From positions 824,564 through 886,746 of the forward strand of contig NMRA01000012.1 in the NCBI GenBank assembly GCA_002633005.1: 62,183 nt of DNA, given 5' to 3'. Within the stretch, counting starts at the first letter, position 1. Each line of letters opens with the position of its first letter. The notes under the pieces were generated by a model. The model did no database searches and was not told where the DNA came from. It worked only from the letters and a program-made list of their open reading frames with translations. This document shows, piece by piece, positions 49,001 through 58,029 of the stretch. A program made the translations under genes and the position numbers. This stretch comes from Phoronis australis. Taxonomy: Eukaryota > Phoronida > Phoronidae.

Positions 49001-49542
49001 CTTTAATCATTTTCTATTTTTGTTGATGCATGTATCAACAGATGACTGGTCTATTGCTTTATGTCATTTGTTATGAGATGATCTGATGCTGTTCCTAACA
49101 CCAAATGCTGTCCCAGTACAAACTGTATTTGGTATTGCAGAAATAAGAATTATTTGTCTTCAGACAGGCCATATAATGGTCACATCACCTATAGACAAGT
49201 TTGAAAAAAATTCAGTCCCCTCAAGGCCTTGAACCGTGCTAACCCATGTATTGGTGCAGATACTCTAGTCCACTGAGCTATCGGACCAGCGGATTACAGA
49301 AATCCAATCAGATCGGAGAGTGTGTATAATTTTGCTGTTATAAAACTCTGCATTGATATGATCTAAGCAAGAATTACTAGTCTTTGTTATTACTCTTGTT
49401 TACAGAAAATTTCGGGGAGCAGTTGCTATACTTGTTGTTCTGGGGCGGAGCTACACTCGCCACTCTGGCTCTCATGTTCGTTTACGGCACAGAGTTTGTA
49501 GACAGACCAAAGCTGGCTCAAGCCAAAGCAAAGGAAGATTAG
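31013..49542 (+). CDS. SACM1L: Phosphatidylinositol-phosphate phosphatase SAC1
   Basis: ER/Golgi integral membrane enzyme that removes phosphate from PI4P and other monophosphoinositides. Eighteen coding exons, all with GT..AG borders: 31013-31038, 32317-32426, 33307-33381, 33804-33931, 35198-35347, 35600-35693, 37180-37367, 38226-38309, 39984-40052, 40364-40443, 41445-41543, 41925-42063, 43653-43722, 44969-45041, 46693-46786, 46959-47060, 47437-47497, 49406-49542. They total 1779 nt, 592 codons plus stop, close to the 587 residues of the human protein, with every phase consistent. The Sac domain is complete. The CX5R catalytic motif [10 protein letters not shown] (nucleophile about Cys390, Arg396) is in exon 12. 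Two hydrophobic segments in exons 17 and 18 form the C-terminal membrane hairpin. The chain ends KAKED, a KxKxx ER-retrieval signal. Start chosen at the only ATG joining in phase. Confidence 0.95.
31045..32310 (+). other. SAC1 intron 1
   Basis: About 1.28 kb (31039-32316 with its borders) between the 26-nt first coding exon and exon 2. It holds an inverted copy (about 31722-31765) of a segment at 29995-30025. Otherwise no recognised feature. Confidence 0.5.
34005..34275 (+). repeat. Intronic repeat, copy 1 (SAC1 intron 4)
   Basis: Matches 43025-43290 in the same orientation (shared ACCTGAGGCGAGCAAAAA-like, TGATTTTTCAAA-like and GTAAAGACCAGAACT blocks). It spans most of an open frame with no domain. 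A dispersed element of unknown class. Confidence 0.5.
35767..36081. mobile_element. MITE with GTGCCGTCCACAC ends, in SAC1 intron 6
   Basis: About 315 bp with inverted ends GTGCCGTCCACACAC and GTGTGTGGACGGCAC. Internal subrepeats include AAGTGGAGCGTCCACACAC and CCTAGGACAAGTTACCCCA. It has a diverged copy at 2318-2672. No coding capacity. Confidence 0.75.
36790..36895 (+). repeat. 23-bp minisatellite, SAC1 intron 6
   Basis: About four and a half nearly identical copies of GTTATTCCTCAGCACCACGC-type units with 23-bp period. Low divergence suggests a recent, possibly variable array. Confidence 0.8.
38519..39435 (+). repeat. Tandem duplication in SAC1 intron 8 with CA and 15-bp repeats
   Basis: A roughly 446-bp unit starting TAACACATCCCATTAG occurs at 38519-38963 and again from 38965, nearly identical, joined by a single N at 38964. 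Each unit holds a CACACGCGCA-rich dinucleotide tract and an array of a 15-bp unit GGACTACATTTATAG (about seven copies in the first, nine or ten in the second). The lone N suggests an assembly join, so the duplication may be artificial. Confidence 0.8.
41146..41202 (+). other. Possible SAC1 cassette exon (57 nt)
   Basis: Flanked by a strong CCCTCTCTCTCATAG acceptor and a GTAAGC donor. Its 57 nt keep the phase between exons 10 and 11 and stay open in that phase, adding 19 residues (beginning [10 protein letters not shown]) just before the conserved FDFHKEC block. Human SAC1 has no such insert, so it is either an optional exon or a decoy. It is left out of the main model. Confidence 0.3.
41925..42063 (+). 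other. SACM1L: SAC1 exon 12, catalytic exon
   Basis: Encodes the stretch [20 protein letters not shown] containing the CX5R-T catalytic loop. All catalytic residues are present. The acceptor is TTTGGTTTCAG and the donor GTAGGC. An alternative longer reading from 41767 through the intron is not supported. Confidence 0.9.
43025..43290 (+). repeat. Intronic repeat, copy 2 (SAC1 intron 12)
   Basis: Partner of 34005-34275 with many substitutions. Presence in two introns of one gene fits a dispersed element rather than a functional sequence. Confidence 0.5.
47538..47824. mobile_element. MITE in SAC1 intron 17
   Basis: About 285 bp with long inverted ends. The left end holds AGTCATTCTAGG and GAAAAAATTGCAACAGAAGG. 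The right end is their reverse complement (CCTTCTGTTGCAATTTTTTC, then AGAATGACT). An internal GGCGGCCATTTTGTCCGCC palindrome lies near 47662. No coding capacity. Confidence 0.7.
49207..49293 (-). repeat. tRNA-like sequence, probably SINE head
   Basis: Minus strand reads GGTCCGATAGCTCAGTGG (A box TAGCTCAGTGG) and, about 35 bp on, GGTTCAAGGCCTTGA (B box GGTTCAAGGCC). The acceptor stem and anticodon arm do not pair well by eye. It lies in SAC1 intron 17 in opposite orientation. It is more likely a tRNA-derived SINE than a functional tRNA gene. Confidence 0.5.
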
Positions 49543-49565
49543 TCGTTATCTGGAAGAAACTGTGC

Positions 49566-49571
49566 AATAAA
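49566..49571 (+). terminator. SAC1 polyadenylation signal
   Basis: AATAAA 24 bp after the stop codon, followed by T-rich sequence. A second AATAAA lies at about 49698. The very short 3' UTR implied by the first makes either plausible. Confidence 0.5.
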
Positions 49572-49699
49572 TTATGATTCAGTTTTCTATGTAATTATTG
49601 TAATTTAATTACAAGGTTCATTAATCAATGAGTAGTTTCTGAGCAGGGTATCCTGTGATCAAGAGAGGCGATTGTATGAATGCTGTTTCAGTTTTTAAT

Positions 49700-50265
49700 A
49701 AATGTGGATAAGGTCTGACTCATTACAGTGCTGAAGATTATGTCTACCACACCACAAATCTATCCTGATTAGGATGTGGGTGCATTTCCCCTATTGAAGG
49801 GTTGCATAACACATGTTCCGTCGAGAATAACTTTGTCATTATAAGAGAGGTCACAACGTGTCGGCTACCATGGAAGGAACTGATAGTTCTTATGTCAGAG
49901 GCCATATGCTCGGCGCATGAAATTCCCCTCTTTGTCAAACCAACCTATTGACCCTCTGGTTTCAAGGCATAACGAACGGTCAGTCGACGGAATATGAAGT
50001 TGTTGCATTCTATAGAGAACCATGAAGAAACTCACAAGAAAAGCTAGTGTGATTGCGTGCTTGGCTACTGCAATGCAAGTCCATATATCGCGAAGAATTG
50101 CGTGATCTTGCGTTTTCGCGATTTTTTTAGTCAGCGAGCCGTTTCCTCAGCGTCTTGGCATAGTTGTTTTGGAAGTAAGCTAAAAATTGAAAAAAAATCG
50201 CCAGAAAAATGAAATCAGTTGCTAAAAACCTCAAAAAAAAAATGTTACACGGGAGGGGGGAAACC
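49700..50265. other. Noncoding downstream of SAC1
   Basis: No gene or repeat partner recognised before the Kolobok-like copy D. Confidence 0.35.
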
Positions 50266-50267
50266 TT

Positions 50268-50856
50268 CCGCACTTCTCGGGGTTGGCGACGGGGCACTGC
50301 CGGGAATCAACAGCGACGGTATGGTACCCTTCTTCAGGCGTTGTTTCGCAGGGACCTTCATCAATTCAGCTTACATGTCTGTCATAATCTGACTGCAGAA
50401 AATGCTTGCTAAACACTCGGTAACCCTCCACTGCTTTGTACGTTGCGTGGACGGGTAGCCCTGCGTTCTTCAAATGAACGAGCTAGCCAAGTACTGCGAA
50501 GTGTGTCATCCTTCGGAAAGCGACGCGAAGCGCGTGTGAGACGATAATGAGTACATCCCCGCACGCAGCAACAGGGTGGCATGTTGACTGACTTGTAAAC
50601 AAAAGCAAACGACGACCGAACTTATCACAACCGAGGTAGAACAATGACTGACTCCACAGCTCTCACAGTCAGACTATAATGAAAAGAAATTGGCGCGAAA
50701 CTCTTGCCTCCCAAAACGTCACTTCCGGAGTAGAGGACTGACGAGAAATTAATCAAATTACGAAAAGCTGTAATTAAGTGAAAAACGTGTCTGGGATAAT
50801 CAACGAACCTTATTTTTGCTGAAAGTGACGTGAAAAAAGGTTGCTTTCGCCTTTAA
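50268..50856 (-). mobile_element. Kolobok-like THAP transposon, partial copy D
   Basis: Right half only. It begins abruptly near 50268 in the GGGCACTGCCGGGAATCAAC region shared with copies A and B and ends at TTAA (50853-50856) after a TTCGCC terminus. The THAP region (about 50280-50530, minus strand) carries several disruptions. No left end is visible before 50268. Confidence 0.75.
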
Positions 50857-50859
50857 CAA

Positions 50860-53800
50860 TCAGTGTTCCACTGCACTACCATACACCGAAGGCCGACCAG
50901 TTTCGCCCAGACCGAGTTCTAGCCTTGTCAATCCCCCGGCTGTTTAAGAAATGCAAACAAGGTGAGTCGTTATTCACCGACGGTTTCACTTTTTAGCTTG
51001 CCAGCCAAAGTGAGTCATTTTTTGTTGAAAAAATACCACGTGGGTCAGGGTTCTCAGTGGACGACTTTTGCGTCCACGGACTTGTTGGCTTCTGAGCAGA
51101 TGACCATGGCCAAAGATACTATCTTTGCCGTGACTCGATCACTGAGTATTTCTGAGCGATTGGCGCTTGCGCAAACTTAGCCTACTGATAAACCGTTCAG
51201 ATCGAGGCCGGTCTCAAGTTCTATACTGACCGGTAAACACCATTTATCAGTGTTAAATAGAGCTTCACGCTGGTAGGTATTCGTTTAATCCACATTGTTT
51301 GAGGATATAAACTTGGCAATATAGTGAGCTTGTGGCTGTTGGGAGTCTGAAAGGGCCACCGCAAACGGAAAGGTACGAGCTGAGTCTAACTGTTCAATTT
51401 TTCAGTAATGCAACCCAGCTTTTGCCTCTAAAGTCTGAAAATCCACACACATTCACACTGTCTATTGAACTCGTCGACTGTGGACGATCCCTATAGGCCT
51501 ACTAAAAGTAAAGTAGAAACGTAATCAGCAAGTCTTTCGGATGCCATTATTTAAAGACAAATTTTTTCCTGCTGGGGATTTTTTCTAGAAAGTCTAGGTT
51601 TAAAGTTTGCCTAAATGAAGTTTGAGTAGTTTAACACGTTTTATGGCCTGATAAGGTCACCCTAATCTAGCCTTGACAACTCTAGCAATACAGCAGCCAT
51701 GCACGGCGTCGTGGAGAGCCCCGCTGCCCCAAAGGCATTTGTGACACACAGCTTTTCTTGGTTTCTGGGGTTGAAATGCACCAATTACTATAAGGATGTG
51801 TACAAAAAGTGTAACTGAAGAATTCTACGAAATTGTGTGAATCTTGAGCTGTGTGCTGCCTGCCTCAAGTGAATTCAATAATTTACTGAGGTAACAGCTA
51901 GCTTACGCCAATGGTGTGAAAATGCAATAGTGGAATGAACAAGCCGCTTGGCAATTGCTATCAGCTCAGCCATGGTTCACTTAATTGAGGCAGGTAGCTT
52001 CACTCGCAGTTATCCGTTTGCGCTCATGGCTCAGAAACCTCCGGGTATAGGCCATAGCATAGACATCAAGTATTATGATGTCTGTGGGCCCGTAGTACCA
52101 GCCATCCTATCTTTCACGTCCGTGGCTACTTCAGGGAACTTTCGATCAAATTCTTCTCCAGATGTTCAAAAGTCATTTTCAGCAAAATACCCAAGGATGC
52201 ACTTACGCGCGTTTATTAAGAATCTATAAGTTTAAGTGTTGGAAAAACGAGCCTCCAATATTTTACTAGCCACTAATTGGTGCCAGTGCAGTGTGATCAG
52301 AACAGTCAATGAAATGACAGGAAAGTCACTGGGTCCGTGCCGTTTCTGAGATGTCTGCTTCCTGAATCATTTTGTGATTCTCAAACCAAACAGGAATTTT
52401 GTGGCAACTGTGACACTGTTGAGAAGATGAATCATTGTACGAGTGCACGAATTATTGACACAGCAACAGAGTGTCACGATTTTTGCCCATTGTTACATTC
52501 AGATCTAGGATTCTGCTCTGACCTTCTGTAATTTACGGACATGACCTGACTCTTGACTCCTGACTCTCGAGTCAAGGATATTGAAAACAAGTGGATCGAA
52601 TTTAAGTGCAAGGAACTTATCTATCGGGCTATATTACTGAAATTTACAGGTGTCACGATAATGAGTGAAAGACCTCTAGAAACATGGAAAAAAGGTCAAG
52701 CTGATCAAGGAAACAGAATGCCGATCTTGCTTGTGGTAGAAATCCAAGAACTGAGTTGTCAGTTCCGTTTAACACTGCTCAAAGAATGAGCCACGTGCTG
52801 CCTGCAGAATCCATCATTTCATGCCAGAAAATGATGTGGGTTACAACTTACAGGCAACCATACAAAAAAAAGGAAACATGGAAACTTTTCCAATTTTAAA
52901 ACATTGACTGATAAGTACCTTTGTTGAAAAAATATGAATTAGGGTTAAAAGCTTCTTGTTTTTGATATAGATTTTTTTGCTTGAAGTCCCAGCTTGTCCC
53001 TAATTTGAGAATTTTGCACTCAATTGGCCGTCCCAAACTCAAAGGCACTGGTGGCAGTTTTTACTAACATGTAAATAATCAGTACAGCTTTTTATGAACT
53101 TCCAAGTCTATTTTTAAACCATGTTATGAAAAAATGAAGTATTTGGAATTTGAGACATAAATAAGACAAAAATCGTTCGTGCTCCAAACTTCACAATCAA
53201 AAGAAAATTCAGTCTTGCCAAAGTTTTAGTTTCCTGATCAACTCCTGGAGGACACCGAACCCTTTGTATGCGAGCTCTATAGTGACTCATAACCCACCAC
53301 TGAGACTACTACCAAACACGAAGTTGTCATCATGTGGGGAATGGTACGTTAGATAGCGGTCTTCATCACTAAGCGATTTTACTTTTGCTATACCTCGTCA
53401 ATGTCGTCCTTTTTAATGAGGACACCTCAATCATTAATGCACGTTTGTGAGGAACTGTTGGCTAACTTTTTCAGACGAGCGTGAGCGGATTTGTTTAGCG
53501 GATGAATTCTCTCCAGATTCTGTTATTAGTCCATATCCTGCTTGACGTTGGTGACAACGGCACTTGAAGTACATGAACTACATGTTGGCTCAGAACTGTT
53601 AGAAACAGCCTCGACATCCTGGGACTCGACTTTTGCTTCCTAAAAAACGAATCGATAGGTGTCAGGTTTTTGCTGCACCTTTGCGTTCACGTTAATCGTC
53701 CATGGTTCAGGGCGACCCATCTAACCGCTATGTGTCCGACTGCTCGCTCTGGGCTCGATCGGAACGTTAATGAAAAAGAGGTCTAGCTGGCGTCACAATG

Positions 53801-54015
53801 CTTCATAAATCTAGACTGAGACCGATACAGATTCACTACGATACATAGATGATGCATAATGTGGTCAAAGCATTGCAATAAAAGGCAATAACAGTAAGCA
53901 CTGATGGAAAATAGTGTTTTAATTGTCATCAACATCATCTTCATCATTATCACTTTCACTGCTGCTAGCATTTGAAAGCGCACAATTAAACAATATGTTA
54001 TTTCCCTTGCCTTGC
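50860..54015. other. Noncoding, no gene recognised
   Basis: Several open frames of 60-90 codons (for example 51948-52229 and 52553-52789) lack domains and splice partners. A 5' untranslated exon of the following gene may lie here, because its coding exon starts after a splice acceptor. Confidence 0.35.
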
Positions 54016-54034
54016 AGCAACTACTAAGATAAAG

Positions 54035-55207
54035 ATGGCCATGTTTCAAGTCTGTTGGATATCCTCCGTTCTGACTGTAGTGTTACCGCTAGCAGCATGT
54101 GTACAGCAGCGACACGTTCTTGTGTTCGGTGGCAATGGGTTGTTGGGGTCCCAGTGTGTCGAGGATCTGCTGATTTCAGGTTACAACGTTACCATAGCCA
54201 ACAGGGGGACTTGGTACTGGGACACGGCGGAGACGATCAAGGACCGAGTGCGACACATCAAGTTCGACAGATACGATCAACCGCCTTCTGAACTTCTCAA
54301 CTTTGTGAGAAACAATGCTTTGGAAGCGATCATCGACTTCAGCGCCTTTGTTGGACAGGCAATAGCGAACGTTGAAGATATGTTAAGAAAGAACCCGCCA
54401 AGAATTTACATTTCCATAAGTAGCGATTTAGTATACGAAGTAGTAGACAAGACAGACTTTTCAAAACCGTCACAGGAGGAAGATGCCGTGAGACCTGTAG
54501 ACCCAGTCATTCGCGAACAGCTGTCAAAACGAAACGCCGTTGGGCATGGAAAATTAGAAGTGGAAGAAGCATTAGCAAATCTTGGAATCCCACATGTGTC
54601 GCTTCGTTTGCCTGACGTTATTGGTCCTAGGGACAATACAAAAAGATTGTGGTTGACATTCCTTTGGATTGCTTTACCAAAAGGAAAATATCGCCCTTTT
54701 CAAATTCTTGATACGGATAATAGGCGTTTAAGTTTAGTAGACACGAAAGATGTTTCTTCCGCAGTGCTTAAAATTTTGATGGAACCAGAGCCCTTCTTCA
54801 ATCAAGCAATAAACTATGCGTGGGAAGAAACTTTGTCTGCACTAGACTTGTACCAAGAAATAGCCAAACAGTTGCAGTTGGAACTTCATTACGAATTAGC
54901 ACGTGAGGTCGTCACTATTGTCTACCGCCGTCAATCAGTAATTCGAGTTGTATTTCCATCCGGCACTAGGGGTCCCATGGATGTCACTAAAGCGACCAAA
55001 TTGGGTTTAATAGCCACTAGTGATTGGAAGGACGCTCTGAGCGAAACAATAAAGTTCTATCGAAATGCATTCAGAGAGCCGAAGTTTGAACAAGAACGAC
55101 AGGAAGTGTTATCCATCTTGGGTGAAATTGTCGGGGAACCCGATATACAACGATTGATAGATGCACTGGAGCATTCAAACTTTGTTGGTCACCATGATGA
55201 ACTATGA
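54035..55207 (+). CDS. Atypical short-chain dehydrogenase/reductase (NAD-dependent epimerase-like)
   Basis: Single coding exon of 390 residues. Residues 1-23 form a hydrophobic signal sequence or anchor (WISSVLTVVLPLAACV). The Rossmann nucleotide-binding motif VLVFGGNGLLGS is at about 28-39, followed by NRGT, DRYD and IIDFSAF, the pattern of atypical SDRs related to CSP41 and bacterial epimerase/dehydratase-like proteins. The usual YxxxK catalytic pair appears as VGHGK (Val169, Lys173), so the Tyr is missing. LRLPDVIGPRD and LVDTKDVS are typical later SDR blocks. The exon begins at 54018 after a CTTGCCTTGCAG acceptor, so a noncoding first exon lies upstream. A start at Met3 is also possible. 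Substrate unknown. Without the Tyr, catalysis is doubtful, and a binding or RNA-related role (as in CSP41) is an alternative. Confidence 0.85.
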   Translation: MAMFQVCWISSVLTVVLPLAACVQQRHVLVFGGNGLLGSQCVEDLLISGYNVTIANRGTWYWDTAETIKDRVRHIKFDRYDQPPSELLNFVRNNALEAIIDFSAFVGQAIANVEDMLRKNPPRIYISISSDLVYEVVDKTDFSKPSQEEDAVRPVDPVIREQLSKRNAVGHGKLEVEEALANLGIPHVSLRLPDVIGPRDNTKRLWLTFLWIALPKGKYRPFQILDTDNRRLSLVDTKDVSSAVLKILMEPEPFFNQAINYAWEETLSALDLYQEIAKQLQLELHYELAREVVTIVYRRQSVIRVVFPSGTRGPMDVTKATKLGLIATSDWKDALSETIKFYRNAFREPKFEQERQEVLSILGEIVGEPDIQRLIDALEHSNFVGHHDEL

Positions 55208-55689
55208 CCATATATACTGTCAATTATGTTTAACAAAACTCTCTGTCTTGTCCGCGTAGGCCAACTCTCGATTTTGGCAAGTACGGAACTATGAAAATAG
55301 TAAAAAGAAGTGTTGTAAGTAAATTGGTTTTCGCGTTTTCATAGCTGATGTATCGATAAGAAAAGTATTTGTGAAATCAACCTACGCCGAATCCAACGTA
55401 CAACTCTCGGTTGCAGTCTAAGATTCTGTGTGGCAGAGTTAAGCGTACTCGACAAATGGCATTGCATTTTACTTAATGCGATTAAAATCGTGTTTACCTG
55501 GTAAAGTCACCAACCTCGATTTCAGCCAATGTTTGGCAGACACTGACAGCGAGAATTGGCGATTTCAGTGTAATAAAGTCACAAAAACACATTTAACGAC
55601 TTTGGTTGTTTTTGTAGCTCAAGTCAAAGGTAATATCTTCCAGAAGTCTATACCGGCAATCAAAATGTGTTTTCGGTCGTAAAACCGAT

Positions 55690-55695
55690 AATAAA
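55690..55695 (+). terminator. Possible polyadenylation signal of the SDR gene
   Basis: AATAAA about 480 bp after the TGA stop, followed by T-rich bases. Confidence 0.35.
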
Positions 55696-55699
55696 CTCT

Positions 55700-56395
55700 T
55701 TTAAAGTAGGCCCTGTGTTATTTGTTTCAAATGTATCATCTTCGTTTAATAACCATAACTGCGAGCTAGACCTCTGAATGAAAAGTTATAAGACACTATT
55801 TTCACGTACATATACATCTTAAAGTCCTTATCTCAAAGGGCATTTAAGTTCAAAAACTTAAAAAATATATACCAAATTAAGTAATATGTAACACAGCATA
55901 ATGTTCACATCCTTTCTGTTATCAAAGTAAAAGTCTTTTTAGCACTATTTTGTACCTCGGCCTAGAGCGGAAAATCATCGACTATTCCCGTCTATTTCCG
56001 TGACCTGAGTTCCTGTGTGTCAGTTCAGGAACGTTTCCTGAATGCCAGCCATGTTGTAATTGAAAACGTATTGACATCAGCATGAGCGTAAATGCGTTAT
56101 TACTTTGCATATGACGAATGGTATTTAATGCATAATCATAAATTTGTGAAGTATTGTCGCAAAGTCTCCCGTAGCCAACGCTCGGCTTCTGAGGTCAGTC
56201 CTGACTCATCGCGAGGGTACATTTTACTTCAAATTTCAGCAACAGTACCCGTTTAGATAATAAAATCAGAGGAAGAAAAGTGTCTTATCTTTATCGCCAT
56301 ATCGTGAAACTGGTGCAAACTACCAGCCTGAAGTGAGCAATTACCGTCTCATCCTGCCGACGGTGACTACCCCGCGGACGTGTGAGCGCAGTGCG
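55700..56395. other. Noncoding, nothing recognised
   Basis: Intergenic sequence between the SDR gene and the inverted composite repeat. Confidence 0.35.
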
Positions 56396-56399
56396 TAAT

Positions 56400-57135
56400 A
56401 GGCAGAAAATAGGCACCGGAAATTTTTCTGTTTTTTCCTCTAAAAATCAAGCATCTTCCTTGATTCTTGAAGTATTATCCAAGAAAAAAAGCAAAAAAAA
56501 TAAAAAAAAAAAACACGGAGAACGCGTCAAACAGGAAAAGCTGCAAGTTCTACAGACTCGAACTCACGACATGGCATTTGGAGCGCGCGTTTTTACCACT
56601 ACACCACCACGATTTAACTACGAATTGTATTCTAAGAGACCTACTTGTTTACGGTCCACAGCGCGAAACCTACTTCTTTTTGTAATGCTTATTACACGCT
56701 TTATATTTTGTACAATCGGTTCTTAAAAAATTGTTGTATTTAAAATAGTCTTTAAATGCCCGAAAGATCAAATCCGTTTTTCGTGTTGGCAATATGACGG
56801 GATTGCTTTGGAAATCGTCTTAAGTTAAGGTTTGACAAAGAGAGAATTATGAGTTTCTGAGTGATTCACTAAGGCTTCGATTAAAATTCACACTCTTACC
56901 AGCAGCTTCTGTTTTTTCATCGTCACTCAGGTTCCATTTTCTTTAAAAAATGAAGTAAATTTTCTTCATTGCACAGTGGAGCAGGCGACGGAAACGGAGT
57001 CGTAATGCGCAGCGCCACTGCCGGTCGCCTGGGATATCGCGGGAGAGCCTATACTTAGCCATAGTTTCGTTACGAATGCGCCGTGTTCCGAATTTGACAC
57101 TTGAAATTGGATCTGAGCCCCCCACCCCCAAACAC
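56400..57135 (-). mobile_element. Composite repeat with tRNA-like module, copy 2 (inverted)
   Basis: Reverse-complement partner of 21134-21950, sharing the GTGTCAAATTCGGAACACGG, GCGACCGGCAGTGGCGC and AAGTAGGTCTCTTAG landmarks. Its tRNA-like module at 56549-56612 has a B box GAGTTCGAGTC and an A box GGTGTAGTGGTAAA. Similarity is high for a noncoding repeat, suggesting moderate age. Confidence 0.65.
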
Positions 57136-57139
57136 TAAA

Positions 57140-57790
57140 ACTGCACACATTTAAATCTTGTTTCATCCGTATAATTTTGATTACCGGGGTTAATTAATAA
57201 CTCAACATTTCCCCCACGCTCTTGCTGTTTTATTTTTTTGCGGCAGCCAAGGGGGGGGGGGAACTCGTTTTCCGAAGAATTGCTATTGTCGCGGGCGCCG
57301 TGGTCTGGTCGCGAGTCCGTTTGAAGATGCACTCTAACAAAGTATGTCTATACAAAGAATGACCAAGGGGGCACCCACATTGACAAAGTGACCGCATTCG
57401 CGAACAGTGTACAGTACCAGAAATTGCGGGGAGGCTGTATTTTCATAGCAAAAGTCTTGCGGTACTCGTGCACTGTTCAATAGGCCTCCTAAGGAGTCCT
57501 AGTTCCGACCTCAACACATACCATCTTTCTACCTGCAATAAGCACCACTGCCGTCTTCTATACTGGGAATTTCCGCAGAAAGGCCCACCCGATGAAACGC
57601 TCATGCCCATGGGCATTTATTTGATGTTAGTACTTCGGGTTTCAAGCGTTCAGACACTGGGGCGATTATTCCGAAATTGCAAGAGATGCAAATAGGTCCT
57701 GGGATACATCGTCTAGGTTTGAAGTAGTTCATGATGAACTTACGGATCAAATTTAGTTGCGCATGGAAGTCTTTTGAATGGACTTGGCAA
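57140..57790. other. Noncoding with poly-G tract
   Basis: A run of ten or more G near 57250-57260 and no gene. Nothing else recognised. Confidence 0.35.
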
Positions 57791-57815
57791 CCTCAGGGGG
57801 CTTAGTGCCAATTGA

Positions 57816-58022
57816 GCTGCGAAACGAGATGCTGACATTGTAGAGGCTTACAAGCTCATTGACACAGCAGTTGACGAAGTGCAAGCGTTGGGAACAAACA
57901 TCGAAGATGTCTGGGTAGAATGGTTCCAAGACAAGCAAACCATTGGATCCGATATACAGATTCCTCGGCAGTCCAGACAAGGACTAACGTTCCTGGAGAA
58001 ACACCTACGTAATAAGTTATAA
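57816..58022 (+). pseudogene. hAT-type transposase remnant (DUF4371/ZMYM1-like)
   Basis: The open frame reads AAKRDADIVEAYKLID, then VDEVQALGTNIEDVWVEWFQ and IGSDIQIPRQSRQ. This resembles the IVEAY...DEVQALR...W/F...G...PR...RQ region of hAT-like transposases annotated as 52 kDa repressor or zinc finger MYM-type 1-like. A stop directly upstream and the loss of all other domains show it is a fragment. The match is from memory. Confidence 0.5.
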
Positions 58023-58029
58023 TTTTACA

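Noticed and set aside
51948-52229. 93-codon open frame
   Set aside because: No domain, no splice-bounded partner and no similarity elsewhere in the window.
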